Source: Neofusicoccum parvum (taxonomy: Eukaryota > Ascomycota > Dothideomycetes > Botryosphaeriales > Botryosphaeriaceae). Taken from it: a stretch of DNA of 64,000 bases. How positions within the stretch are numbered: position 1 is the stretch's first letter; every line of letters starts with the position of its first letter. This document shows positions 43,166-54,667 of this stretch, piece after piece. The translations under genes were made by a program, and so were the position numbers. The stretch is from contig CP087219.1 in assembly GCA_020912385.1 (NCBI GenBank), forward strand, positions 62,001 to 126,000, read 5' to 3'. The notes beneath the pieces are model-generated. The model did no database searches. It was not told the origin of the DNA and was given only the letters and a program-made list of their open reading frames with translations.

Positions 43166-43686
43166 GGTGGTGATGGAGCGTAAATTGAGGCAGATCAGGG
43201 ATTGCGCTGTCGTGCAAGTAAAGGACGCGTCTGCAGATTTGAATGCGCACGTGGCCAGTGGATCGTCTCGTTTGTCGCGCGATAGGAGAGTCAGTGCCGG
43301 TCGGACCACCTCGGAGCTTCCAGGATCATCGTCCGGGATCTCTGTGTGGCTTCACATCGTCAGACTGGACAGTTCAGCCGGTCTATTCATAAGGAACCTC
43401 GTTTGAGGATGGCTGCTTTGGTACCTGTTGGTCAGCCGGCATGCCGAGTTGCTGCCAGAGCGACAGACGCGAGGTTTGCGCCCGCACTTGGCAGATGGCG
43501 GGGTTCTTTGCGGCGCAGTACCGAATCCATACCACCGGAACAGATCGTCGTCAAAAGCCCCAGTTCTGGATAAGTCTGTTGCTGGCAATGGACCCGACCA
43601 CATGGATACTTTGGGAAAGTAAAGTGGACATGAGAAGAATTTAATGATTTTGAACGAAGGGCCCTACGTGGTTTTTGGATTTTGCC
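43166..43686. other. intergenic region
   Basis: Upstream region of the GMC gene and 3' flank of the methyltransferase gene. No other feature was recognised. Confidence 0.5.
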
Positions 43687-44895
43687 TTAGGCGCTCTCTG
43701 GCTTTTGGCCGTACGTGATGTGGTAGATCCAGTAGATGTGTACGTCTGGATCCTTGAATTCCTTCCTGATCTTGGCCATCATCACCTGCACTTCCTCTGG
43801 CGAGAACTTCAGTACTCTCGTGAAGAGTGCCAGGCTGTACGCCTCGATTGCTTCCAGCACGTGAATCAGAGCATACTTTCCAATCTCCTTGAGCTTTCTG
43901 TCCTTCGCCCACGGAGCCATCGGCACCTGATCACAGTAAGCGTCAGCTGCGTACACAAACAACACGGCGTATGTAGCCCGTACCTTGTAGACGTCGTCTT
44001 GGACATTGACGCATCCGGCATCAATCATCCACTGCTTCATATCTCGTGCAACATCCATAGGCTTTCCGAACGACTCCGCAGCCTTCGCATGCAGTCAGTA
44101 AACTCGGTTGAGACGTGCGCACTACCGGGTCCTCACCTCGTTCAGCTTCTCAATATACAGGGCCACAGTAGGGGCTTTGGCAGGGAAAGAGCCGTCATCG
44201 CAGCCGTACTGGATCTCAAACTCCTGCAGCTCAATCCAGCCTCCGGGCTTCAAGTTGCGGAATGCCTGGTTGTAGAAGCGGGGCCAGTCCTTGATCGAAC
44301 CGCTCATGGTGCGGCCGTGGATGAGGTCGAATGGCTCGCTGTCAGTCCAGTCGGCTTCGACGTCGTCCACCAAGAAGCGGCAGTTTGGAGGCACCCAGGA
44401 AGGCTGGATGGGGCTGAGATCGGTGCCGATCACCTCGCACCCGGGGTATTCGTCTGCGAAGTCTATGGCCCAGATGCCGGTTCCGGTTCCAAAATCCAGC
44501 ACGCGCTGCGGGCTGTCGGTGATTGGAGCACGAATTAACTTTCCTGAGCCACCGATCAGCGCGCGCTCTCATCGTCGGACGATCGTCTGCATACCGCCGA
44601 GGATCAGGGTGGAGATGTGGTGGAAGAGATCCATGCGGTCTTGTTCTTTGTCATCGTTGGGCGCGAAGTAGTTCCCCTCGCGGAAGGCGTGGTAGCGCCT
44701 CCCGTTCTCATACTTGTAGTTCAGCACGCTCGAGGTGACGGAGGTCGACGTGCTCGACTGGTTGCAGAAAGCCGAATCAGTGTCGCTGATGCCGTCCTGC
44801 TACGCGTGAGAGGGTGTTCCGACGTGGCCGCGCTCCGCAGTGCAAGAAATGCTCACGTCGACTTCAAGAGCTACGTTGTCAGCCTGGAGCGCCAT
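43687..44895 (-). CDS. LaeA-like SAM-dependent methyltransferase
   Basis: Predicted 328-aa class I methyltransferase of the LaeA/LlmF-like group. Exons (minus strand) are 44895-44857, 44796-44595, 44543-44137, 44082-43984 and 43926-43687. The small first exon (MALQADNVALEVD) and the in-frame 57-nt last intron support careful splicing. The family block YENGRRYHAFREGNYFAPND is followed by DRMDLFHHI. SAM motif I is VLDFGTGTGIWAIDFADEYP, then IGTDLSPIQPSWVPPN, FDLIHGRTM and NLKPGGWIELQEF. Paralogues of LaeA are numerous in Pezizomycotina. Some act as regulators of secondary metabolism, others methylate small molecules. A gene-cluster tailoring role next to the GMC enzyme is possible, but no proof is visible. 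Confidence 0.9.
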
Positions 44896-45677
44896 GATGC
44901 AGAACGGCCAGCTGCTGGTTTGCCCGCCTCGGACGACGCAGCTCCGCGCTTTAAAGTAGTGCGGCAGGCAGACGGCACGCAGTGGCACTAGGCTTACGGG
45001 GTGTGGCCACCCCACCTGTCACGAGTCAAGGCGACGGGGATCAGGCCGGAACAGACACTGCTCCGCCACAACAACCAATCTGATCTGTGAAGATGTCCCA
45101 GCATGGGTAATTGCGAGGCGGATTCCCCTTATCATCTTCCGCCTGCTATAAGCTTGGGCGAAGGCTAATGCACACTATTTATACGGACTTGCCGCTTTTC
45201 GCATCGTCCGTCGCAGCTACAGTACTGCTGCTTTCCCGCCGGCACATTGCACTCCACGCCTACCTGGCGATGCTGACACTGGTCTGGTGCGTCCGAGGTC
45301 CAGCCTGTCCTCCGGCTGACTGTGGGCAGGGCTGGAGGGCGCGGCGGAGAGAACGGTAGACCCGGAAGACACCTGGAGTCCTCATCGACCAGGTGCTCCA
45401 GAGCACGGCGCGTCTTATATTCACGAACACGGTGATGTCACGGGCCGCGCCGTTTCGCCGTGCAGGACGCCACCGTTCCACAACGGCCGCACGCCCGGTC
45501 CGCCCCCGCCACCGTTCGCGGCCCGTCTCGCATCAAATCCTCCCGCTTTTGCCGAGGCAATGCAATGCCTCTTCCGGGAGCAGAAGGATTCCGGTGATAA
45601 GCGCTGGAGAGCAGTCCCTCTGGATCTTGTCGAAAGACTGTCAATTTGGAGAGAAGAGGGGAGGCACCCACCTCGCC
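44896..45677. other. intergenic region, promoter of the lyase-hydratase fusion
   Basis: No gene was called. The fusion's frame stays open upstream to 45393 as an Arg/Pro-rich stretch. It could be mistaken for a mitochondrial presequence but is more likely leader sequence. A CGGTCCG motif lies at 45496-45502. Confidence 0.5.
45496..45502 (+). promoter_or_regulatory. CGG-N-CCG site upstream of the fusion gene
   Basis: CGGTCCG lies 182 bp upstream of the start. The same CGGNCCG form occurs in the other promoters of the cluster, and Zn2Cys6 regulators typically bind CGG triplets. Binding by the regulator encoded in the cluster is inference. Confidence 0.35.
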
Positions 45678-47556
45678 ATGACCGTCGACTCAGCACCGGA
45701 TACGCCTCCAAATGTTCGCATCATCGAGGTGGGCCCTCGCGACGGGCTTCAAAACATCGCAAAAGCAGTCCCGACATCCACCAAGATCCAACTTATCTCA
45801 CAGCTGCGTTCAGCGGGGCTTCAGTCCATCGAGTTGACGTCTGCGGTCTCTCCCAAGGCGATTCCCCAGCTGGCTGACAACAAGACCCTTCTCTCGAGCA
45901 ATGTCGTCAAATCGCTGATGGCGCAAGAGAATCTCCGGCTGCCAGTCCTGGTTCCCAACACTAAAGGCCTGGAAATTGCAATCGACCATGGATGCAAGGA
46001 GGTCGCCGTGTTCATCAGCGCGAGCGAGGGATTCAGCAAGGCCAACACAAACTGCACCGTTGCCGAAGGGATCGAACGAGCCGGCAAGGTCGCCAGTGCA
46101 GCAATAAGCGCGGGTCTGAGCGTGCGAGGGTATGCGCACACCTACATGTTCAAAACAAGATGCAAGACTCATGCTTCCCCACAGATACGTCTCATCCATC
46201 TTTGCATGCCCCTATGACGGACCTACTCCGGCCTCCGCAGTTCTTGAGTGCGTCCAGCAACTATTGAGCATGGGCTGCTACGAAGTCAGCCTCGGCGACA
46301 CAATCGGAGTTGGCGTCGCGTCCAATGTCCGGGAGCTCCTCAATTTCCTCTTCCGACATGGCATCCCTGCGGAGAAGCTTGCCGGCCACTTCCACGACAC
46401 GCACGGACAGGCCGTCAGCAACGTCTGGCAAGCCTACGAATGCGGCATCCGAGCTTTCGACAGCAGCGTCGCCGGACTTGGAGGGTGTCCCTTCGCGCCC
46501 GGCGCGAAAGGCAATGTCGCCACCGAAGACGTGGTCTACCTTTTCCACACCGCGGGCATCACCACCGGCATCGACCTCCCCCGCCTCGCAGCAGTCGGGT
46601 CCTGGATCTCCGCGCAGCTCTCCAAGCCGCACGACAGCCGCGCCGGCGCCGCCCTCCTCTCCAAGCCCCAGCCCGCCACCCGCAAACCCGCAGACCAACG
46701 CGGTCCCGGCCCCCTCCGCTGGGACCTGGTCAACGAGAGCGACGGGCTGCAGGTGTACCGCAGCGGCGCGACCATGAAGATCGTCCTCAACCGCCCGGCC
46801 AACGGCAACGCCCTCACCACCCCCATGATCCACGCGCTGACCGCGCTCTTCCACCGCGCGGCCTCAGACGCCTCGATCTCCCGCATCGCGCTCACCGCAA
46901 CCGGCAAGTTCTTCTGCACGGGCATGGACCTCGCAGCCGGCCGCACGCCCGTCTCGCAGGACCGCGACGAGCGCGACGCGCAGTTCGGCCGGCTGACGCA
47001 GCTCTTCGCGGCCGTCGACAACGCACCCCAAGTCACGATCGCGTGCCTGAACGGCCCCGCGTTCGGCGGCGGCGTGGGGCTGGCGTTCGCGTGCGACGTG
47101 CGGATAGCCGTCGCGGCGGCGCGGCTGGCGCTGAGCGAGGTGCGGCTGGGGCTGTGCGCGGCGACCATCTCGCGGTACGTGGCGCGCGAGTGGGGCGCGG
47201 CGTTCGCGCGGGAGGCGATGGTGAGCGGGCGGCCGGTCGCGGTGGCCGAGCTGGAGAGGTTGGGGGCTGTGGCGGTGGTGGTCGAGGATGGGGCGCGGCT
47301 GGGTGAGGCGCTGGATCGGTATGTGCGTCGTCTGAGAGGGTCGGCGCCTAGGGCGTCGGCGCTGTCGAAGGAGCTGGTGAGGCTTGGCTGCGTGGGTGCG
47401 GGAGGGGAGGTCCAGGATCGCGGGATCAAGGCGGCTTTTGATGAAATGATGCGGCCGGACAGCGAAGCTGCTTTTGGCGTGAGGGAATTTCAGGCCGGAA
47501 GACGCGAGGTGGATTGGGATAAGTTCGTGCTCGCGAAGACGAAAGCGAGGCTCTGA
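45678..47556 (+). CDS. HMG-CoA lyase fused to 3-methylglutaconyl-CoA hydratase (LiuE-LiuC fusion)
   Basis: Predicted 607-aa bifunctional enzyme. Exons are 45678-46129 and 46185-47556; the 55-nt intron ends CACAG. Residues about 10-300 are an HMG-CoA lyase: RIIEVGPRDGLQN, then YVSSIFACPYDGPTP and VSLGDTIGVGVASNV. The metal-binding HFHDTHGQA (H219/H221) follows, and then SVAGLGGCPFAPGAKGN with the catalytic cysteine (C252). After a 40-residue Pro/Arg linker, residues 341-607 form a crotonase: KIVLNRPANGNAL, FFCTGMDLA, AFGGGVGLAFACDVRI and LSEVRLGLCAATIS. The last two resemble LiuC-type methylglutaconyl-CoA hydratases. The two domains catalyse consecutive steps, hydrating 3-methylglutaconyl-CoA to HMG-CoA and cleaving it to acetyl-CoA and acetoacetate. 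The protein ends KARL, a PTS1 peroxisomal signal. An upstream in-frame stretch from 45393 lacks similarity; ATG 45678 was chosen because the lyase core starts 12 residues later. Confidence 0.9.
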
Positions 47557-47874
47557 TAGTACTATACAACAATGAGATAAATCCGAAGTAATCTGCACGC
47601 AATATTGTTCATCAAGTGTGAAGAATCGTGGAGTGATGGAAGCCAACTCTTCAAACCCGACCTTGGCTAACGAAGTACACAGGGTATAATCATCCCTCAG
47701 GACAGGCACAGAAACACGGTATTAGCATTTGAGCGTAGTGATTACAGCTAGTCTCTCCAGTCTAGATCGTGAAGTACGCAATAGATATTTCTTGCAGGGG
47801 TTGTCTACGTAACGACTGTGAAAATATAGCAAATGGTGGGGCTGATTGAACACCAATTAAGTCGATTGGTTTAC
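47557..47874. other. convergent 3' intergenic region
   Basis: An A/T-richer spacer between two convergent stop codons. Nothing else was seen. Confidence 0.5.
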
Positions 47875-49832
47875 CTAAAGCCTAGCTTTCAAGGATTTCT
47901 CCTTGGTCAACTTATTGCCCAAGGCTCTGAGTATATGCTTCTGGTGTTTACCACTCCCAGTTTTGGGGTAGTCGTCACCAACCTCGGCATCACCAATCCA
48001 GAACACCCAGCGCGGCGCTTTGTGTCTTCCCAAGCTTGCTCTGACCCATTCCTGCACCTCCTCATCTGTTGGCCTCTCACCCTGCTTTGCCAGTCTCAGG
48101 AAGCAGCCCACTGTTTCCCCGTACTTCTCGTCACGAATCCCAACAACGCTCGCTTCACTGACAAGCGGATGCGTCACAAGTCTTTCCTCAATCTCAGCAG
48201 GAAAGATATTCTCGCCACCTTCATCCAAGAGTCAGCCTTCCGCACACACCCAACCACCCAGCTCACCCCCCACTCACCTCGAATAATAATATCCTTAATC
48301 CTGCCGGTAATCCAACACAACCCCCTCTCATCAATCACGCACTCATCCCCGGTATGCATCCACACCACGCCCTCCCCATCCGCCCTCAACACCTCCGCCG
48401 TCGCCCCCTCATTCCCCAAATACCCCCTCATCAACGCATACCCACTCGTGCACATCTCGCCCCTCGTCCCACGCGGCACAACCCGCCCCCGCGCATCCAC
48501 GACCTTCGCGCCCGTATGCGGCATGACCCTCCCCAACGACCCAACCTCCCCGCCCTCTTCCTCCCGCGCGCTGGTCATGAACGACACCGGACTCGTCTCG
48601 GTCATGCCGTACGCGACCAGCACCCTCGCCACCCTCAGCTCGTCGCGCAGCCGGCGCACCAGCGGGACCGGAACAGGCGAGCCGGCGGCGAGGGCTGTGC
48701 GGAGGGGAGGGGGCGGCGGGGACGCGGCGGGCAGGGCGGCGAGGGCGGCGAGGAACATGGTCGGGACGCCGAGGAGGACGGAGCAGCGGTGTTGGGCGAG
48801 GGCGGCGAGGGTGGCGGGCGCGGAGAAGGTGGCGGAGGGGAGGACGAGGGTGGCGCCGTGGGCGAGGGTGGAGAGGAGGCCCATGACCAGGCCGAAGCAG
48901 TGGAAGAGGGGCGGGGGGCTGCAGATGGTGTCGCTGGGCGTGAGGGCGAGGTGGTGGCCGACGAAGCGGGCGTTGTTGAGGATGTTTCTGGCGGGTTTGG
49001 CATTAGTGCGGTGGCGGGTGGGATGATGGGGTGGACGGACCGGTGGGTTAGCATGGCGGCTTTGGGGGCGCCTGTTGTGCCTGCGTTGGGTTAGTGGATG
49101 TAATTTATTGGTGGAAGGAGGGCATACCGGATGTAAACTGGAGGTTCAGGAGGTCATCCGGCTTGATCTCAGCGCAAATCCGAGCTACGTTGCTCTGTTC
49201 CTGGGGAGTTGGGCGAGAGGTCGATGTGAAAGCTTTGAAAGACTGCAGCCGAGAACCTTCCTGGACTGTCTGGTTTCCAAGCGTGACGACTTGGAGCCCA
49301 TCCACAGTGGATGTCAGCACTGCAGTGATATGGCCGTCCATAGTGTTATCCTTGAGCTTAGAAGATATGAAGAGCAGTTTACAAGCTGATCAATAGTAGG
49401 TCAGTAACGGTTGTACAATAGTCATGTAGAACACTTACTTGTCCGCTCGATAGCACTTGCCAGCTCTTTGGGTGTGTAGTTGATGTTGAGCACAACCAGG
49501 GGACATCCCGCATATCCCGCACCCATAACAACCTCAATGTACTCTTGGCAGTTGCCAGCCAGTATTCCAATGCAATCGCCCGGTCGTAAGCCCAGCGCCA
49601 GAATGTCCCGGGCCACTTCAACGCCTCTGTTGGCGAGGTCTCTGTACGTCAAGGACGCATTCTGCCACGGGATCACCACGGCTTTCTTCTCTTCGTACTT
49701 CTCGGCCTGCTCGTTAATCAGTTCGGCCAACGTCTTCTCCCACAGAGGTGGATCTGTCGGGCCATAGACAAGGGACATTTGCTCTGGCGGCTGCTCCCAA
49801 GTCATGACTGCTGTCGGGACCAGGTGTTCCAT
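47875..49832 (-). CDS. acyl-CoA synthetase (AMP-binding), PTS1
   Basis: Predicted 581-aa fatty/branched acid CoA ligase. Exons (minus strand) are 49832-49439, 49385-49128, 49080-49041, 48987-48278 and 48218-47875, with introns of 47-59 nt. The tiny 40-nt third exon completes the ATP-binding motif FTSGTTGAPKAAMLTHR. Others are VAYGMTETSPV (A5), WMHTGDECVIDERG (A7), GRIKDIIIRGGENIFPAEIEE (A8) and PKTGSGKHQKH with the A10 lysine. It ends LKARL, a canonical-type PTS1. It is divergent from the carboxylase beta gene with only 260 bp between starts, and convergent with the lyase-hydratase fusion. The likely role is to activate the free acid (for example isovalerate or another 3-methyl-branched acid) for the downstream enzymes. 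Substrate specificity is inferred from context only. Confidence 0.9.
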
Positions 49833-50092
49833 AACTCGTTTGAGGGCGACGACGGAGGACAAACTAGTTCATTAAGCCATGCTAAAGGCAACACACCTAC
49901 TACGTACAGTATGTTGCCTCAATCAGAAGAAAAGCGGGGACGGTCCGGGCGCGGACCGGAGATGCGGGGCCGCGTTGTAATCGCGGGCCGTGGGGTACTC
50001 GGCATGCATCTCTTGGCAGGATGCTGTGTCGCGTTCTCTTTAGGTGGACAGTTGCTGTCGTGTGCTCGGTGCAATCAAAGAAGCCCGTCATC
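49833..50092. promoter_or_regulatory. bidirectional promoter with a double CGG-N-CCG dyad
   Basis: These 260 bp separate the synthetase and carboxylase-beta ATGs. It holds CGGTCCG (49941-49947), a 4-nt spacer and CGGACCG (49952-49958), a perfect 7-bp inverted repeat made of two CGG-N-CCG elements. This is a plausible operator for the Zn2Cys6 regulator encoded 2.2 kb away. Confidence 0.5.
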
Positions 50093-52068
50093 ATGTCATC
50101 TATCTCGTCATTCCCTGTTGCTCAATCACAGCTGGACCTTCGACAGGCGCAGTACCAGAAGAATCGTGAAGAATGGAAGCCGATCATGGAAAAGTTCGAT
50201 GCAGCGCTGGCTGAATCATGCGCTGAAGGGGACTCAAGATCTCTCTTACGGCACCAGAGTAGAGGGCAACTGCTGGGTATGGCTGAAAAGTACACTCACA
50301 CGGACTGGAGCCCTGACAAAATCATAGCGCGAGACAGAGTTGCGCTGCTTCTTGATCAAGACTCTCCTTTCCTAGAGCTGGGTGCCTTTGCTGGGTACGG
50401 ACTAGATGACTCTAATGCATGCGCCAACCTGCTCGCCGGGATTGGAGCTGTCAGGTTTGCCGACTAGCTCTCCGTTGCTTTGGCGGCTGCTGATTTCTCC
50501 CAGTGGCCGACCATGCTTGGTGCTTTCACACATCCCAACACAGAGCGGGGGTGCGTGGAATGAATACACCGGTGAGTATACATTTATTCTTGGCTTCTCG
50601 ACCGCACTGAACTGGGACAGTGATAAAACAGAACCGCGTGACGGAAATCGCGACGGAAAACAACCTGCCCATCGTTGCACTCGTTCAATCGGTATGCAAA
50701 GGCCTTCCTGAGAAAACATCACCAAGAAACTTACATATCATCAGGCCGGCGTATTTCTGCCGAAGCAGTTCTCGGTCTTCCACAAGGGTGGCCAGATCTT
50801 CCGCGACTTGGCTGTGCGAAGCCAGCTCGGGCAGCTCTCCTGCGCTGTTGTGTTCGGATCCTCGACCGCCGGTGGCGCCTACCATCCCGCGCTTTCAGAC
50901 TACTCCATCTTCGTGAAAGACCAGGCACAGGTATTCTTGGGCGGACCTCCGCTGGTGAAGATGGCGACGGGAGAAGTGATCGAAGCCGAAGAGCTGGGCG
51001 GCGCCAAAATCCACGCCTCGGTCACCGGCCTCGCGGACCAAATTGCTTCGGACGAGTGAGAGCTTCAGCCTTTAACGTGAGCCGCTTTTTGACTGACTAG
51101 TAGTCTGCAGGTTTGACGCCATCCGAAAGGCCCGGGAATGGGTTGCCTCCTTGCCCGCTCAACCGGTAGCCCCGGAGATACAAACGCCTCGTCCGCCCCG
51201 CTATTCTGCAGAGGATATCATGTCCCTGGTCAATCCAGACATACGGAAGCCGTTTGATATGGGTGAAGTGCTCCTGCGCATCGTGGACGATTCCAGACTC
51301 TCCGTCTTCAAGCCGAGTTATGGGCGGAACTTGATAACGGCCTGGGCCAAGATACTGGGTGAGCAGCCAATTGAGAAATGGAATTCTGGCCGCAACTGAC
51401 GCGACTCCAGGGCACACGGTCGGGATTGTTGCGAACCAAATGCCCGTCATCAACTCGGACGAAGCGTCCAAGGGCGCCCAGTTCATCCGGCTCTGCAACC
51501 AGCAGTACGAAGCCCCGCCCCCCATCGCCAGGTAGCAGCTAACAGCAGCAGGGACACTCCGCTCGTGTTCATGCACAACGTGACAGGCTTCATGGTGGGC
51601 CCAAAGGCGGAGCACTCAGGCATCATCAAGCGCGGAGCGCAGCTGGTGTCGGCGGTCAGCTGCTCGCGGGTGCCGCACATCTCGGTCATCTGCGGGGCGT
51701 CGTACGGGGCGGGCAACTACGCCATGTGCGGGCGGGCGTACCGGCCGCGCTTCCTGTTCGCGTGGCCGACGGGCCGCTGCAGCGTCATGGGGCCCGACCA
51801 GCTGGCCGGCGTCATGGAGCTGGTCGAGCGGTCCAGCGCCGCGAGCAAAGGGAGCGCGCTGGACGAGGGCGAGCTGGCGGCCAGGGTCGAGCGGTTCCGC
51901 GACGGCGTGCAGAGGGACAGCGAGTGCTACCGCACCAGCGCGGTCGGGCTGGACGACGGGATTATCGACCCGCGCGACACCAGGGATGTGCTGGGGATGT
52001 GTCTGGATATTGTCGGGGCGGGAGGCGTGAAGGGCGCTGAGGGCCACCGCGTGCTGGCGCGGATGTAG
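50093..52068 (+). CDS. acyl-CoA carboxylase beta subunit (carboxyltransferase; MCC/geranyl-CoA type)
   Basis: Predicted 556-aa carboxyltransferase. Exons are 50093-50454, 50504-50571, 50621-50691, 50745-51055, 51111-51358, 51411-51504 and 51552-52068, with introns of 47-55 nt; all keep frame. Family motifs are GAFAGYGLDDSNACANL, GRPCLVLSHIPTQSGGAWNE, VVFGSSTAGGAYHPALSDY, FLGGPPLVKMATGEVIEAE and FMHNVTGFMVG. Further on are GASYGAGNYAMCGRAYRPRF and WPTGRCSVMGPDQLAGVM. This is the methylcrotonyl/geranyl/propionyl-CoA carboxylase superfamily. GRPCLVLSHIPT differs from typical mitochondrial MCC-beta, so it may be a distinct subfamily. It ends VLARM, a PTS1-type tripeptide variant, and no mitochondrial presequence is seen. 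It would carboxylate the enoyl-CoA made by the dehydrogenase, together with the biotin subunit at 56.4-58.7 kb. Confidence 0.88.
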
Positions 52069-52332
52069 ATAGGTATTGCAGTTGCAACGTCGACGGGTTG
52101 GTAGATGGGTAATGAAGTTGCACCATCGCCGGGTGGTTTCGCTGTGTTTCCGCTTTGCCGACAGCCGACGGGCAGGGTCCGTGCCTCGTCGCTGCTGTGC
52201 GGGGCTCCGCAGCCTCCGCAGCCTCCGCTCTCCTCCACTCAGCGCGCTTCCATTGCGTCCGCGTGACTTGCCGTCTGCTTCGGTGATGTGCTTCCAGTCG
52301 ACGGAGCACACACATGGCCGTCATCCATCGAC

Positions 52333-54632
52333 ATGAGCGAGCAGCGGGAGCCCAAACGCGCGCGCCAGGCGTGTCGCAACTGCAGGTACCGCCTCACCCC
52401 CGATGACATGGTGGATCAACGCTCATGTGGCGGCTGAAGACGGAAGAAGACTCGCTGTTCCGGCGAGAAGCCCATCTGTGCCTTTTGCGCGCGTCTTGGT
52501 CAGGAATGCAGATACGACGACGGCCACTCTCCTGACCTGGCCTTGTCCACCTCACCGCGCCGCGATTCTGTGTTGATCTCCGGAGCCCACAATCCCAACC
52601 CCAATCAGGAAGCAAACTTGGCCGCCAGGGTTGCTCTGCTCGAATCAAGACTTAGTCTTTTAGACTCTAGCAGCCTCAAGTGAGGACTATGCCCTCTCCA
52701 TCCGTCACTTGCTAACACACTACCAGCACGCTGTTTGGGACACAAAATCCACAGCAACAATCAGTATCCGGTGCTGGAGCATTTGGCACTGGTGGATCAC
52801 CGGCAGATGGAACTGCAGACCCTTCTAGGTCAGATGTCAACCTAATTACAATCCACTGCCTAGTGCTGACATTCAACCAGGAAGTTTTCAACCTTGCCCG
52901 ATATCGAAGTCATCCGGGCCGCAGCAGACGTGTATTTTCTGCACTGTCAAAATCAACCCTACTGCTACTCTCTAGAGTCGACTTTCAGACAGAGGCTTGA
53001 AGAGGGCAGTCTGCCGTCGTATTTGCTATTTTCCTTCCTCGCCATCTCGACGAGATTCTCCGACCATGCTTTCTTTGAGAACCGCCATGCGGAAGCCATC
53101 GAGTGCTATGCCCGTCTCGGCTGGGCTGAGATCTTTGAGCAGTCATTTTCTGAAGATCACAACGTGGACATCTTCACCGTGCAAGCTGCAAACATGCTGG
53201 CCGTCATTGACTTCGTTCGTAAGTGCACGACATTCTTTCTGCAGTGGTGAAACTCATGGTGCTCGCAGGTGGCAGACACCAACTGGCCTGGGTCAAAATT
53301 GGGTTGTCTGTACGGTTTGCTCAAAGCTTGCGGCTCGGTAGTGAACCCGACGATATCTATTCTCCCTGCGAACAGGAAGAGCGCCGAAGGACTTTCTGGT
53401 CCGTCTACCTATTGGACAAACTCGTGTCTCCCGGTCGTCACCGCCCTCCCACTTTGCTGGATGACGACTGCAACTTACGCCTCCCCTGCAGCGAACGTCA
53501 CCTCCGAGAAGGCTCAGCAACTGACATACCGACACTGGCCGCGCTCAACGAAATCCCCGATGACCTACCGCTGCAAAAGGGAGATCACTTCGCGCTGATG
53601 GTCTTCATGGCCTCCGTTCTGGGGCGCATTGTGAGGTGCAACTTTCAGCAGACTTCTGGCAACAGCTTTGCACCGTGGGACTCGAGGAGCGAGTATGCCC
53701 ACATACACGGAGTATTGCTAAGCTTTGAGTCCTACTCAGACACGGTAGACAGCTCCTTCGCCGCCGCACTGGAACATGATTTCGGGTCCAACGGACTGAT
53801 AGATTACTGCGTTTCTGGACACTTCTGCTTCTCGCATGCCCTGTACCATCTGAACCACTGCCTACTCCACCATCCTTTCCTTCTTCGTCAACGTCTCAGG
53901 CGGCAGAAGCTAAGCAAAGTTCCACCCAGCTTTTTGCGTGAAGCTGTTCAAAGAAGCAGGGACCATGCAAAGCATCTGACGGCTGTTCTACAAGCTCTCC
54001 AGGACAGCGGATGCATTGCCTATCCCAGCTTCTACGGCTACTGTGCGATGGTGGCAGGTGTAATCCACCGTCTCCACGTTGCGAACCAGAGAGGCCTGAA
54101 CCAGAAAGCCTCCACTGAGCTTTATGAGTCTTGCATCAGGCTTCTGGACCACAATGCTGGTCCTTGGGATCATTACAGACGAATGGTGAGTACGATTTGG
54201 CAATCCAATAAACACACGCTAATGATTAGCATGCAGTCCGTCGCGCTGAAGTCCTTCCAACCATCCCCTTCCATGGCTACTCAACTGCTTTCCTCTTCGT
54301 TGTCCCACAACCCTCTTTCTTCCGAAGAAACCGAGACGATGTGGAACCTCGTTGACTACGGCTGGCTGTCAGACTCGGCTCGACCAATCAGCCCCTCTAC
54401 GGATACCTCGGCTCCTGGCAATGGACCTACCGGCTGGACCCCTTTTCTCGAAGACACCTCTCCTGGAACCAATGGGTTTGCAACTAACTGGGGGCCCGAC
54501 GAAATGATCCAGGACGGCAATATCGAACACTCACTACTCGAGGCGATGATCGGGAATGGAACGCACGCTGACTTTAATTCGGGTCCGTCCCTTTCTACGG
54601 CGCCGTGGCCCACACCCCTCCAGGCAGACTGA
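52333..54632 (+). CDS. Zn2Cys6 transcription factor of the branched-acid cluster
   Basis: Predicted 681-aa zinc-cluster regulator. Exons are 52333-52385, 52440-52679, 52727-52828, 52881-53218, 53269-54185 and 54237-54632. The last intron is 51 nt and in frame. The first intron splits the DNA-binding motif, a common trait. Joined, the spacing is C-x2-C-x6-C-x6-C-x2-C-x6-C (RQACRNCR, then RKKTRCSGEKPICAFC, then ARLGQEC). A short coiled-coil-like stretch (LAARVALLESRLSLLD) follows. The middle homology region shows ADVYFLHCQNQPYCYSLE and RRRTFWSVYLLDKLVSPGR. The tail is Ser/Pro/Thr-rich. It sits between the carboxylase beta and dehydrogenase genes, and CGG-N-CCG sites lie in the cluster's promoters, so it is the obvious candidate activator. 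This is inference from position. Confidence 0.9.
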
Positions 54633-54667
54633 ATTTACTCAAAACACGTTATATTCACCTCAAAGCG

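Noticed and set aside
45393..45677. Arg-rich in-frame extension of the lyase-hydratase fusion that could be a mitochondrial presequence
   Set aside because: It also holds a run of acidic and glycine-rich residues before the core, spans a promoter-like region with a CGG-N-CCG site, and the protein ends in a PTS1. It was kept as leader, though dual targeting cannot be excluded.
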